DNA from: UBA1724 sp963621575
GTDB lineage: Bacteria; Verrucomicrobiota; Lentisphaeria; Oligosphaerales; Oligosphaeraceae
NCBI GenBank assembly: GCA_963621575.1
Contig: CAVFEH010000003.1
Coordinates: 81,275-145,274, forward strand
Reading direction: 5' to 3'
DNA length: 64,000 nt
Within the stretch, counting starts at the first letter, position 1. Every line of letters starts with the position of its first letter. Made by a program: the position numbers and the translations under genes. The notes below the pieces were generated by a model. That model had not been told where the DNA came from. It searched no databases and worked only from the letters and a program-made list of their open reading frames with translations. Positions 20,764 through 29,638 of the stretch are shown here, piece by piece.

Positions 20764-22646
20764 GGCTCTTGGCGTTCGTGGGTGGCTAGCACCATTTCGG
20801 CGACGGCTTCGGCGTAGGGGAATTCCTGGCCCTGGAGGCGCGTGTTGCCGTACTGCCTCTGGACATCCAGGAAGAGGCGCGTCCGGGCGGGCAATTCCAG
20901 GGAGAGGACGCACTCCGGGGCGATGGGGGCGGGAAAGTCCAGGCGGAGCCACCAGGCATCCCGCTCCCGGATCCACTGCGCTTTTGCGACAAGCTCCTGG
21001 CCATTCCAGCGGATTGTCCGATCGGGCAGGGTCGCGCGGGTCTCCTGGAGGCTGGCGGGCAGCGCCCGCACCAGGATGCACACGGGGGAGGACTCGCCAG
21101 TCTGCCAGGTTTCGGGGGGGCGGAAGGTTTTTTCCAGGCGCAGGGGCGCGCCCAGGGGCTCCTCGTAGAGCGTGCTCCCGCCAAAGCCCAGGGGACCGTG
21201 GTCGTAGAGGACCCGCTCCGCGGGGAACTCCAGCGCCAGACCATTCGGACGCAGGGTGCGGAAGACGGCGGGCATGCCGTAGGAGGCGTAGGTGTCGTGG
21301 GCAAAATTGACGAGATAGAAGGCCACGAGGAAAAGGAAGCCCATGCGAACCAGTCCATGCTTGAGCGCCGGAGTGGCGGCCGCCAGGCGCCTCACCAGGA
21401 ACCAGACGCGGATGGCGAAGCCCGCCGCCAGGACCGCCAGGATGGGCAGTGCCGCCACCCGGAAGCGCGCCAGCAGATAAAAGGCGCTGGTGGCCCCCCA
21501 GAAGGCCACCGCCATCCATGATACGCCCCATTGGGCACGGCGGCGCGGGCGCAGGGTCCGCAGGAGCTCCGCCAGCGCCAGAGATGCCAGGAAGGACCAT
21601 GGGAGCAGCAACGGGCACTGCAGAAGCGCGCTCTCACGTCCGTCCACCTCCAGGGAGACATTGTTGGGAATCTCCACGTGGTCCCAGAAGAGCAGCAGCG
21701 CCCGGAATTTCAGTTCCAGGAAGGCCAGCGGCTCTTTCACCGCCCAGGAGAGGATCTGGCGGGGGACGCTGACTCCCTCCTCTGCTTCCTGGCGCGCCCA
21801 CTCGTGGTATGTGCGGGGATACTCCAGGCCGCCAGCCGGGGCCTCCGGGGAATTCCCCAGGGAAAGCACCTTCCCCCCCGCCACCGAAGCGCCACAGGGC
21901 CTTCCCGTGGCGCGGCTGTTGTGGATTGCGTAGGGCAGGATGGGCAGCAGGAAGGCGGCAAAGAGCGCCGCCAGCACCACTGGCAGCCTCCGGGGCTCAC
22001 GGCGGCACCGCACGCACAGCGCCACCAAGATCCCCGGGAGCCAGAGCAGCGCATTGCCGCGGGTCAGCAATGCCCCCGCCACCGCAAAGCCCGCCAAGGC
22101 CCCGCGGCGCCAGGTCGCCTTCTCCAGAAGAAGAATCACTGCGTAGAGCGCCAGTGCGGTCCAGAAGCTGAAGAGGACCTCCAGCAACAGGAAGGGCGTG
22201 TAGAAGATGTGGTATCGGGCCAGCGCCAGGAAGAGTGCCGCCAGAATCCCCGCCCGGCGTCCGTAGAGCCGTGCCGCGGAGAGTCCCGCCAGGAGACAAG
22301 CGGTGGCGCCCAGGAGTGCCTGTAGGAACATGGCGCCCCATGGAGACTCGGGGGAGAGCAGGAGTGCGATGGGCAGCAGGACGGTGTAGTAGAGGGGCTG
22401 GTAGTCGAAGACCTCCGGCCATTTCCCGTGGAGGATCTCCGTCGCCAGGCGGCGGTAGGTGTCCATGTCCGTCACGTCCAGCGGATGGGCTACGGCGGGG
22501 GTGCCGGCGAGCTCTCCGCAGACCCACAGCCGTAACGCCAGCGCCAGCAGCGCCACCAGGAGCAGCCCCGTCAGAAGACGCCGGCGCACGCCCCCAGGGC
22601 GCACCGCGGCGGCTTCCGTTTTCCGTTCGGCCATGTTCTTGCCCAT
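20760..22646 (-). CDS. GT39-type membrane glycosyltransferase
   Basis: 628 residues with about ten transmembrane helices in the first 430 residues and a soluble C-terminal domain. The first periplasmic loop has HPLDVTDMDTYRRLATEILHG and YQPLYYTVLLP, matching the Asp-containing loop 1 of ArnT/PMT-type (GT39/GT83) enzymes that transfer sugars from polyprenyl phosphate to lipids or proteins. The C-terminal third (about residues 440-628) is a beta-rich periplasmic domain. Its ATG begins one base after the kinase stop, and its own stop overlaps the next start, making a three-gene unit: kinase, glycosyltransferase, GH36-like. Confidence 0.75.
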   Translation of the reverse strand: MGKNMAERKTEAAAVRPGGVRRRLLTGLLLVALLALALRLWVCGELAGTPAVAHPLDVTDMDTYRRLATEILHGKWPEVFDYQPLYYTVLLPIALLLSPESPWGAMFLQALLGATACLLAGLSAARLYGRRAGILAALFLALARYHIFYTPFLLLEVLFSFWTALALYAVILLLEKATWRRGALAGFAVAGALLTRGNALLWLPGILVALCVRCRREPRRLPVVLAALFAAFLLPILPYAIHNSRATGRPCGASVAGGKVLSLGNSPEAPAGGLEYPRTYHEWARQEAEEGVSVPRQILSWAVKEPLAFLELKFRALLLFWDHVEIPNNVSLEVDGRESALLQCPLLLPWSFLASLALAELLRTLRPRRRAQWGVSWMAVAFWGATSAFYLLARFRVAALPILAVLAAGFAIRVWFLVRRLAAATPALKHGLVRMGFLFLVAFYLVNFAHDTYASYGMPAVFRTLRPNGLALEFPAERVLYDHGPLGFGGSTLYEEPLGAPLRLEKTFRPPETWQTGESSPVCILVRALPASLQETRATLPDRTIRWNGQELVAKAQWIRERDAWWLRLDFPAPIAPECVLSLELPARTRLFLDVQRQYGNTRLQGQEFPYAEAVAEMVLATHERQEP

Positions 22647-22647
22647 G

Positions 22648-25425
22648 CTAGTCGATTCCCAGGAGGGGCGTGTCGGTTGCGGCGGCCATGGCCGACTGCC
22701 AGATGTGCTCCAGCATGCGGTCGCGGGAAACCTTCGTGATCAGGTAGAGGTTCACCGGATCCATGGCGGCATAGTGGTAGGTCACTTCATAGCCATTTTC
22801 CACGAAGTCCTTCCGGTTGAAATAATTGTCCCTGCCTGACTGGAAGATGTCCTGGAAGATGATGTCGATGGGCGGCGGGATGTGCTCCTGGGGATCCTTG
22901 AGGATGCTGTCGTCCCGCGTGAGCTTGCTGAAGACCTTGTGGTAGATCTTCTCGCCGTTGCGTCCCAAGACAAACTGCTCCAGCATGTAGTCTGTCGGAT
23001 TGTCGTTCTGCAGCAGCGTCTCGAAGGCCGAGACGCGCATCTTCATGGCCACCGTGCCCAGGAATTTCCGCTCGTTGTCCAGGATGGGCAGCGTGCAGTC
23101 CAGCACCAGGACCCCCGTGGACTCGTCTTTGTAGGGGAGGGACCACAGGGGCTGGAAGTGGCTGAAGCCGCCCTCCTTCCAGGCATCCTGGAAGCTTCCG
23201 TGGATGTGGTTGACGCGGTCGCTCAGGCGCCGGGCGTGTCCGGGATAGCAGAACTGCAACCCGGAGTCGGCGATGCGCAGGGAGACCTGCAGAATGGGGG
23301 TTCCGGTCTCGGCGTAGTCCTTCTTCAGTTCACCGAGGCCTTCGCGGTCGTGAGTCACAGCATGTTTGTTTCCGGAGCAGAGGACCAGTTCCGACATCAA
23401 TGGGGTCAGCGCCGCCAGGCGCCACGCCTGGGCCCTCGCTTTCTCCCCCGGGGTCTCGGGGGGCGCCAGGTAGGTGCAGAAGTCCAGGCCGATCTTCCGG
23501 TCCAGATTGGGGGAGAAGACCGCCTTCTCTTCCGGGAAATCGTCCATGCTGTAGACTTCCAGACTGTTGGCGGGAGGGGTCCGGGGGGCGTCACCCTTCA
23601 GCAGCAGCGCCGCCTGCACGCCCAGCTCGTTCATCCGGTTGGCGTAGCTCCGCAACTGGTCCGAGAGCTGCAGCGCCTCCCGGCAGTTTTCGCTGGTGAT
23701 GGCGGCGTGGGTCTCTTGGATGGACCGCTGGTTGATTTCCTGGTCCAGGCGGTGCTGGATGTTCGCCGAACGCAGGATGGACTCCTCGGCCGTGCGCTCG
23801 CGCTTCTGCAGAGAACGCATGGAGACCAGCAGCGCGCTCGCCCAGCCGATGAGGGCCAGCGCCACCAGGATGCCCATGTGGTGCCGGATGTAGCGTCCCA
23901 GGAAACGGGGGTAGCTGTCGGGCAGCGCGTCGGTCTCGTCGTCGTTGAGGTAGCGCATCAGATCCTGGCTGAATTCGTTCACGGTCTGGTAACGGTCCAC
24001 GGGGTCGTAGGCGCTGGCCTTCTCCACGATGGCTTCCAGGTCCTTGCGGATGCGGAAGCCGTAGCGGTGCTGCACGGGCTCCCGGTCGTTGGTGCGCACC
24101 TGCCGGACGATCTCCTTGACGGAATTGCCGTTGTAGGCGGGGCGCAGGGTGATGATTTCGTAGAGGATGAGCCCCAGGGCGAAGATGTCGGCGCGTTCGT
24201 CGCGGGGGACGCCGGCGTAGGCCTCCGGGGGGATGAAGCGCGGGGTGCCGTCCAGCTTGATTTTTCCGCTGGGCGTGGTGTTTCGCCCCTCCTCGGATTG
24301 GATGACGCGGGCCAGGCCCCAGTCCATGACATAGACCTCGCCGTGGTGGCCCAGCATGATGTTGTCGGGCTTCAGGTCGCAGTGGATGATGTGCCGGCTG
24401 TGCGCGTAGCTGACCGCCTCGCAGACTTTCAGGAAGTTGTTGATGTCGTTCTGAATGCGGGCGGAGAAGTTCTGCTGGGTGCTGCCCTTCTTGAGAAAAT
24501 CCGCCTCCACCTGGTTCAGGTGTTCATGGAGGGTCTTCCCCTGGAGCAGTTTCATGCTCAGGTGCAGGCCGTTCTCGTCGTCCCGCATCAGGGAGTGGAT
24601 GGGAATGATGGAGGGGTGGTCCAGCTGGGCCGTGATCAGCGCCTCCTGGATGAATTTCTCGCGGACGGCCTCACGGTCCAAAAGCTCACGGCGCAGGGAC
24701 TTGATCGCCACCGTGCGCCGAAGCATTTTGTCTTTCGCCTTGGAGATGATGCCCTGGCCGCCCTTCGCTATCTTGCACAGCAGGTCGAACTTGTCCTCGA
24801 CGTGGGGCAGGTCCTCGGGATATTGGGGGGAGAGGGTGAGTTCGGGGGGATCGGTGGAGACCTCCTTGGCTTTCAGGGAGATCTCTTTGTCGGTGGTGGA
24901 GTCTTCGTTGCCCGACAGGCTGTTTCGCGCGAAGAGGATGACGGTGTGCAGACGGTGCTGCAGGGAGTTCCGCTCCAGGGGAATCCGCGTCTTGTCCAAG
25001 ACTTCCGGCGCGCCATCCAGCGTGATGCGGCGGGTGTCGTTGGGATCCAGCGCGCGCTCGGCCTTCCGACGCTCCAATTCCTCCAATTGCGACGGGGTCA
25101 GCAGGGAAGTGACATCCTGTGCATGGGGGGAGACATTCCGGCGGCCGTCGGAATCGGGGAGGTCCTCCGGATGAACGGTGCGCTTGGCGCCTTGCCCCCG
25201 GGCGGCGGCGGGCGCGCCGTCGATGCCGGCGGGCATGGTCGCGGTGGCGTTGACGTCGTCGGCCGTGGTGGAGGTGCCGCGCCCATTCGGGAAGTCGACC
25301 TGTGTGGTGATGGTCCCGCTTGCGGAGATGGCGCGGCATGTCTTTGGGACTGTGCGTTTCGCCCTCTTTTTGTTTTCGTCACCGTCGTTCGGCACGTTGA
25401 AATGTTCGGTCTTTTCCTGCGCCAT
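22648..25425 (-). CDS. Transmembrane serine/threonine protein kinase with Cache-like sensor
   Basis: 925 residues. After a polar 210-residue N-terminus comes a Hanks kinase domain (about 212-495): glycine loop AKGGQGII, the catalytic lysine in VAIKSL, HCDLKPDN (348-355), DWG in place of DFG, and PPEAY. One membrane helix lies at about 517-536. The roughly 385-residue C-terminal part contains FQPLWSLPYKDESTGVLVLD and KFLGTVAMKMRVS, the pattern of a double Cache ligand-binding domain outside the membrane. The kinase is therefore likely regulated by an external small molecule. It is first in a unit with a glycosyltransferase, which may be a target or partner. Confidence 0.9.
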   Translation of the reverse strand: MAQEKTEHFNVPNDGDENKKRAKRTVPKTCRAISASGTITTQVDFPNGRGTSTTADDVNATATMPAGIDGAPAAARGQGAKRTVHPEDLPDSDGRRNVSPHAQDVTSLLTPSQLEELERRKAERALDPNDTRRITLDGAPEVLDKTRIPLERNSLQHRLHTVILFARNSLSGNEDSTTDKEISLKAKEVSTDPPELTLSPQYPEDLPHVEDKFDLLCKIAKGGQGIISKAKDKMLRRTVAIKSLRRELLDREAVREKFIQEALITAQLDHPSIIPIHSLMRDDENGLHLSMKLLQGKTLHEHLNQVEADFLKKGSTQQNFSARIQNDINNFLKVCEAVSYAHSRHIIHCDLKPDNIMLGHHGEVYVMDWGLARVIQSEEGRNTTPSGKIKLDGTPRFIPPEAYAGVPRDERADIFALGLILYEIITLRPAYNGNSVKEIVRQVRTNDREPVQHRYGFRIRKDLEAIVEKASAYDPVDRYQTVNEFSQDLMRYLNDDETDALPDSYPRFLGRYIRHHMGILVALALIGWASALLVSMRSLQKRERTAEESILRSANIQHRLDQEINQRSIQETHAAITSENCREALQLSDQLRSYANRMNELGVQAALLLKGDAPRTPPANSLEVYSMDDFPEEKAVFSPNLDRKIGLDFCTYLAPPETPGEKARAQAWRLAALTPLMSELVLCSGNKHAVTHDREGLGELKKDYAETGTPILQVSLRIADSGLQFCYPGHARRLSDRVNHIHGSFQDAWKEGGFSHFQPLWSLPYKDESTGVLVLDCTLPILDNERKFLGTVAMKMRVSAFETLLQNDNPTDYMLEQFVLGRNGEKIYHKVFSKLTRDDSILKDPQEHIPPPIDIIFQDIFQSGRDNYFNRKDFVENGYEVTYHYAAMDPVNLYLITKVSRDRMLEHIWQSAMAAATDTPLLGID

Positions 25426-25494
25426 GTGGGAGTTGTTCGCGAAAGGATGTCCGAGGATCCGGATTCCGCGTGTAGAAGGAGGGGGCGTTGGGGG

Positions 25495-26727
25495 TTATCC
25501 GCGCAAGAGGACTGCGGTCTCGAAGTGTGCGGTGCGGGGGAACATGTCGAAGAGACCGATCTTCTGGATTTGGTAGGTGCCGTCCTGCAAGAGGGCCTTC
25601 AGATCCCGGGAGAGTGTGGACGGGTTGCAGGAGACATAGAGGATCCAGGCGGGGCGGCATTCGGCGAGGCACTGCAACACCCTGGCCTGGCATCCGGTGC
25701 GGGGCGGATCCAGGACCACAAGGGTTTCGGCAGGATTGTACTTCGGCAGACGCCTGGGGAGCGCCTTTTCCGTGGCCTCGGTGAGAATCTGACAGCCCTT
25801 CATGAGCTGCTGGAGGTTGTACTGCGCGGCCTCGGTGGCGGCGGCGTCATTCTCCATGAGGAGGCGCTCTTTGTAGGGGCGGCTCAGTGCGCAGGAGAAG
25901 GTCCCTGCGCCGCAGTAGGCGTCCACGAGGGTCTCGGCGGGCAGATCCTTCACCCAGCCATCCACGGCCTCCAGAAGGGCGGAGGCCATTTTCGGGTTCA
26001 CCTGCCAGAAGGAGCCGGCGGGAACCCGGAAGGGCACTCCGGCCAGCTCTTCCTTGAACCAGCCCAGGCGCTTCGGCGCAAAACCAAAGTAGAATTTGGT
26101 CTCTCCCTGGGTGTCGATGCGAAGGGTAAGGGGGGCTGGCTGCTGTGGTTTCTTTTTCCGGGCGTTCTCTTTTCCCCAGTCGCTCTTCAGGGCTGCGGGG
26201 ATGGCTTTGTTCAGGCGGGGATCCGCCAGGCGGCAGCCGTTGATGCGCAGGAAGGTCTGGTTGTCCAAGGCGTAGTAGCCGTAGTCCACCTGCGGGGGCG
26301 TGCCTTGTTCCCCGGGAAGCCGCTTTGCCTCGAGGCGCAATTTATTGCGGTATCCGTAAGTTTCCTGTGCGGGCACGGCGCAATCCAGCTCGGGCGCCTG
26401 GGCAAGTCCGCCAATTCTCTGGAGGAGATCCCGCAGCTGTTTCTGCTTTGCCTGGAATTCGGCCTGGTAGTCCAGATGCTGATATTGGCAGCCGCCGCAT
26501 TTCCCGTAATGGGGGCAGGCGGGCTCGGTGCGGCTTGGGGAGGGACGCAGGATTTCTTGGATGCGCCCGCGGGCGAAGTTCCGGTGGATTCCTGTGATTT
26601 CCACCACCAGTTGGTCGCCTATCGCGGCGAAGGGGACGAAGACCACGCAGCCCTCCGTGCGCCCCACGCCGTCTCCGCCGAAGGCCAGATCCTGGATGTC
26701 TAAAGTGATGCGAGAACCGATTTCCAT
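25495..26727 (-). CDS. rlmD: 23S rRNA (uracil-5-)-methyltransferase, RlmD/RumA type
   Basis: A 410-residue SAM-dependent enzyme. Residues 1-60 are a TRAM-like RNA-binding domain (LAFGGDGVGRTEGCVVFVP). The iron-sulfur cysteines appear in CPHYGKCGGCQYQHL. The methyltransferase core shows FWQVNP, DAYCGAGTFSCAL, LDPPRTGC and YVSCNPSTLSRDL, the last containing the catalytic cysteine. The family includes RlmD, RlmC and TrmA; the FeS cluster favours RlmCD. The start at 26727 yields MEIGSRITLDI, the normal N-terminus. A 4-bp-overlapped panC/SDR unit lies upstream. Confidence 0.88.
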   Translation of the reverse strand: MEIGSRITLDIQDLAFGGDGVGRTEGCVVFVPFAAIGDQLVVEITGIHRNFARGRIQEILRPSPSRTEPACPHYGKCGGCQYQHLDYQAEFQAKQKQLRDLLQRIGGLAQAPELDCAVPAQETYGYRNKLRLEAKRLPGEQGTPPQVDYGYYALDNQTFLRINGCRLADPRLNKAIPAALKSDWGKENARKKKPQQPAPLTLRIDTQGETKFYFGFAPKRLGWFKEELAGVPFRVPAGSFWQVNPKMASALLEAVDGWVKDLPAETLVDAYCGAGTFSCALSRPYKERLLMENDAAATEAAQYNLQQLMKGCQILTEATEKALPRRLPKYNPAETLVVLDPPRTGCQARVLQCLAECRPAWILYVSCNPSTLSRDLKALLQDGTYQIQKIGLFDMFPRTAHFETAVLLRG

Positions 26728-26776
26728 GAGAGTGGTTTTCCCTTGCGGGAGAAACAGGGTTTCGAAAGGGGCGGTG

Positions 26777-27844
26777 TCAGGGACGCCCGGTCCCCTGTGG
26801 CAGGTGTCTGGCCAGGGATTCCCCGGGGGAGATTCGGGGGGCCGGGAGGCCCAGGAGCCGGGGCGGAATGGGGTAGATCCGGTGGCAGAGGTGCGCGCCG
26901 TATTCAGGGTGCTTCCGGAGGAGCTCCGACACGGAGATTTCCGGGAATTCCGCCTCCAGGGAGAGATGGACGGCCGCCAGCAGGCAGAGCCGGCGGTATT
27001 CCAGGCGCACGGGCCCCGCCACATCCAGGGCTACACCGTGGGAGGCCGCACAAGCGGGCAGCGCCAGCAACAATGGCAACAGGTCCTCCAGCGACAGCGG
27101 CTGCAGCAACCAGCGCCCGCCCCCAACCAGAGGGAACGAGACGCTTTTGGCATCGGCCTCCGGAAGCCCCGCGAATGGCGGGAATTCTCCCAGTGGATGC
27201 TTTGGGGAGAGAAGGAGGGTGGGGCGCAGGATGGTCCAGGGGGCATTCTCCTGCCCGCGGGAGGCATCCAGCAGGAAGACATCCTCTGCCTGGCGCAGGA
27301 GCCCCGCGTCACCGGGGGCGTCGGCGGCGAAGCGCGCTTCGTCCTGGTCCTGGAGCAACGGGAAATCCCGCTTTTCGGGATCGTAGACGAGGTCGCTGGA
27401 GAGAAATGCCAGGTGGCTGTCCAGGAGGCCGGCCAGCTCCAAGTCCTGCCTGGCGTGTTCGGGGGAGGCCTTGTCGCAGTCCACCGCCAAAGCGAAGGAC
27501 TCCTTCTTGAGGCGCTCCGCAAGGGCGGAAGCCCAGTCTTCGCGGGTGCGGTCCAAGACCACGGAACGGACGCCCGGGGGCAGTGGCCGGAGGGAGGAGA
27601 GCGCCATGACGACGCCCCGTCCGCATTCCAGTGCGAGAGCCGCCAGTTCGTCTGCGAGGCCGGGCGCGGCGCCCCCCAGGAAGAGCAACGGCGCGCCGGC
27701 GGGTGTGCCGGGGAAGGCTTCGCTGGCGGGAAGTGTGCGGGGGTCCAGGACGACGCCAGCGGCGGGGGAGCCCCCCGGCACCTTGGGCACGGTGCATTCC
27801 CGGGAGGAGTCTAGGCGTCTGTCCTGGATCGGCGATAGGCTCAT
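26777..27844 (-). CDS. RmlD/SDR-like protein with degenerate cofactor loop
   Basis: 355 residues. The middle resembles NAD-dependent reductases of the RmlD type (SHLAFLSSDLVYDPEK corresponds to the usual STDYVFDG region, followed by WTILRPTLLLSP and QPLSLEDLLPLLLAL). The expected GxxGxxG loop is reduced to LLFLGGAAPGLADEL, and the YxxxK pair is not evident, so catalytic ability is doubtful. The ATG overlaps the panC stop by four bases (ATGA), indicating coupling to pantothenate genes. I cannot assign a function; a missing pantoate-pathway step is only a guess. Confidence 0.55.
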   Translation of the reverse strand: MSLSPIQDRRLDSSRECTVPKVPGGSPAAGVVLDPRTLPASEAFPGTPAGAPLLFLGGAAPGLADELAALALECGRGVVMALSSLRPLPPGVRSVVLDRTREDWASALAERLKKESFALAVDCDKASPEHARQDLELAGLLDSHLAFLSSDLVYDPEKRDFPLLQDQDEARFAADAPGDAGLLRQAEDVFLLDASRGQENAPWTILRPTLLLSPKHPLGEFPPFAGLPEADAKSVSFPLVGGGRWLLQPLSLEDLLPLLLALPACAASHGVALDVAGPVRLEYRRLCLLAAVHLSLEAEFPEISVSELLRKHPEYGAHLCHRIYPIPPRLLGLPAPRISPGESLARHLPQGTGRP

Positions 27845-28704
27845 TTTTCCGCGGCGGCGGGGTCGTCCAGGAAAAGGTTGTCAATGAGGCGGGTTTTCCC
27901 GATGTACGCCGCGATGGCCAGCAGGGTGTGTCCCTTGGCTGTCTTGGCGGGGCGCAGGGTGCTCCGGTCCATCAGGTCCACGTAGTCGATGGGATCCGCG
28001 CCGGCGTGTTTTAGTTCGTTGCGCACCATGGATTTCAGGATCTCCGGGTCCCGCTGGCCGGCCTCGAAGGCGGCCTTTGCCAAGAAGAGTCCCCGGGAGA
28101 GGGAAAGCGCGCGGACGCGTTCGTCCGCGGAGAGATACTTGTTGCGGGAGGAGCGGGCCAGTCCATCGGCCTCCCGGACGAGTGGCGCAGGTAGGATTCG
28201 GATGGGCACATTCAGATCCCGGACCATCCGCTGGATGACCAGCAGCTGCTGGGCGTCTTTTTGTCCGAAGACCGCCACGTCCGCCAGGGTGATGTGGAAG
28301 AGTTTCAGGCAGACGGTGCACACGCCCCGGAAGTGGATGGGGCGGAAGGCGCCGCAGAGGGTCTGGGAGAGGCTCTCTTCCTGAACCCAGCAGGAGAAGC
28401 CGGGGGCGTACATCCCTGCGGGTTCCGGATGGAAGATGGCGTCCACGCCCTCCTTCCCGCAGAGTCCGGCGTCCCGCTGGAAGTCCCGGGGATACTTGTC
28501 AAGGTCCTCTGTGGGCCCGAACTGCGTGGGGTTGACGAAGATGCTGACCACCACCCGGTCGCCATTCTGGCGGGCCAGGCGGATGAGGGAGAGATGGCCC
28601 TCGTGGAGGTATCCCATGGTGGGCACCAGGGCGATGGTCTGGCCCGCCTTCTTCCAGGCGGCGCACTGCTCCTGCAGCAGGGCGGGGGAATCAAAGATCT
28701 CCAT
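27841..28704 (-). CDS. panC: Pantothenate synthetase
   Basis: A 287-residue enzyme that condenses pantoate and beta-alanine with ATP in pantothenate/CoA synthesis. VPTMGYLHEGHLSLIRLA is the ATP-binding segment (with the HxGH motif), VSIFVNPTQFGPTEDLDKYPR the pantoate region, FGQKDAQQLLVIQRMVRDLN and DGLARSSRNKYLS the KMSKS-like region. Length is normal. It follows panB by 58 bp on the same strand, the usual pairing. Confidence 0.96.
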   Translation of the reverse strand: MEIFDSPALLQEQCAAWKKAGQTIALVPTMGYLHEGHLSLIRLARQNGDRVVVSIFVNPTQFGPTEDLDKYPRDFQRDAGLCGKEGVDAIFHPEPAGMYAPGFSCWVQEESLSQTLCGAFRPIHFRGVCTVCLKLFHITLADVAVFGQKDAQQLLVIQRMVRDLNVPIRILPAPLVREADGLARSSRNKYLSADERVRALSLSRGLFLAKAAFEAGQRDPEILKSMVRNELKHAGADPIDYVDLMDRSTLRPAKTAKGHTLLAIAAYIGKTRLIDNLFLDDPAAAEK

Positions 28705-28762
28705 GATGAAATTCTACAGAGGCTTGGGAACGGGGAAAGACAAAAAAAGGAAGGGCGTGGTT

Positions 28763-29596
28763 TTATTTGGCGGCCTTCGGGGGAAGCTTCGCAGAGACGG
28801 AGTGTGCGTCGTCGGGGAAGACGCCCTCCTGGACCTCGGAGACATATTGGCGGATGGCCTCCACCGCCACATCGTGCACATTGGCATAGCGCTTGGCGTG
28901 CCGCGGCAGGAAACCGTCACCCGCGTAGCCCAGCAGATCCGCCAGCACCTGCACCTGGCCATCCGTGGCGGCGCCCGCGCCAATGCCAATCGTCACCGCA
29001 CGGGTCCGCGCGGTGATTTCCGCCGCCAATTCCCGCGGGACTCCCTCCAGAACCAGGGCAAAGACGCCCGCCTTGTCCAGGGCCGCGGCGTCCTCCAGCA
29101 ACGCCTGGCGCTCTTCTTCGGCGCGGCCGTGGATGCGGTAGCCGCCGTCTTTCAGGACGGATTGTGGCAGAAGGCCAATGTGCCCAACCACGGGGATGCC
29201 CACATCCACGAGACGCTGGATCAGCGGGAGCATGACGCGTCCGCCCTCCAGCTTCACGGCGTCGGCGCCGCATTCCTTCAGGTAGCGGCCGGCATTGCGG
29301 ACGGCGTCGTGGAGCTCCAGTTGGTAGCTCATGAAGGGCATGTCGCCCACCACCAGGCATTTGTCGGAGCCACGACGGACGGCGGCGGTATGGGCCAGGG
29401 ACTCCTCCAGGGTGACGGGCAGGGTGTTGGGGTAGCCCAGCACGGTGTTTCCCATGGAATCGCCCACCAGGAGGATATGCACTCCCGCCTCCTGGGCCCA
29501 GCGGGCGGTGGCGGCGTCGAAAGCGGTGAGCATGATGGCCTTCTGGCCCTTTGCCTTCATCTCCCGGAGGGTGCGGATGGTGATCTTCTGGTCCAT
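28763..29596 (-). CDS. panB: 3-methyl-2-oxobutanoate hydroxymethyltransferase
   Basis: The 277-residue TIM-barrel enzyme transfers a hydroxymethyl group from methylene-tetrahydrofolate to 2-oxoisovalerate, the first committed step of pantothenate synthesis. Motifs: ILLVGDSMGNTVLGY (metal-binding Asp), VVGDMPFMSYQ, AVKLEGG, VVGHIGLLPQS and the catalytic-region LEGVPRELA, plus TIGIGAGAATDGQVQVLADLLG. It is followed closely by panC. Upstream of the ATG there is a run of ten T residues (on the coding strand), 42 bp after the Sel1 gene stop. Confidence 0.96.
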   Translation of the reverse strand: MDQKITIRTLREMKAKGQKAIMLTAFDAATARWAQEAGVHILLVGDSMGNTVLGYPNTLPVTLEESLAHTAAVRRGSDKCLVVGDMPFMSYQLELHDAVRNAGRYLKECGADAVKLEGGRVMLPLIQRLVDVGIPVVGHIGLLPQSVLKDGGYRIHGRAEEERQALLEDAAALDKAGVFALVLEGVPRELAAEITARTRAVTIGIGAGAATDGQVQVLADLLGYAGDGFLPRHAKRYANVHDVAVEAIRQYVSEVQEGVFPDDAHSVSAKLPPKAAK

Positions 29597-29638
29597 GTTG
29601 AAAAAAAAAACTGGGATTCTGCGGTCGCGGGAGGGAGG

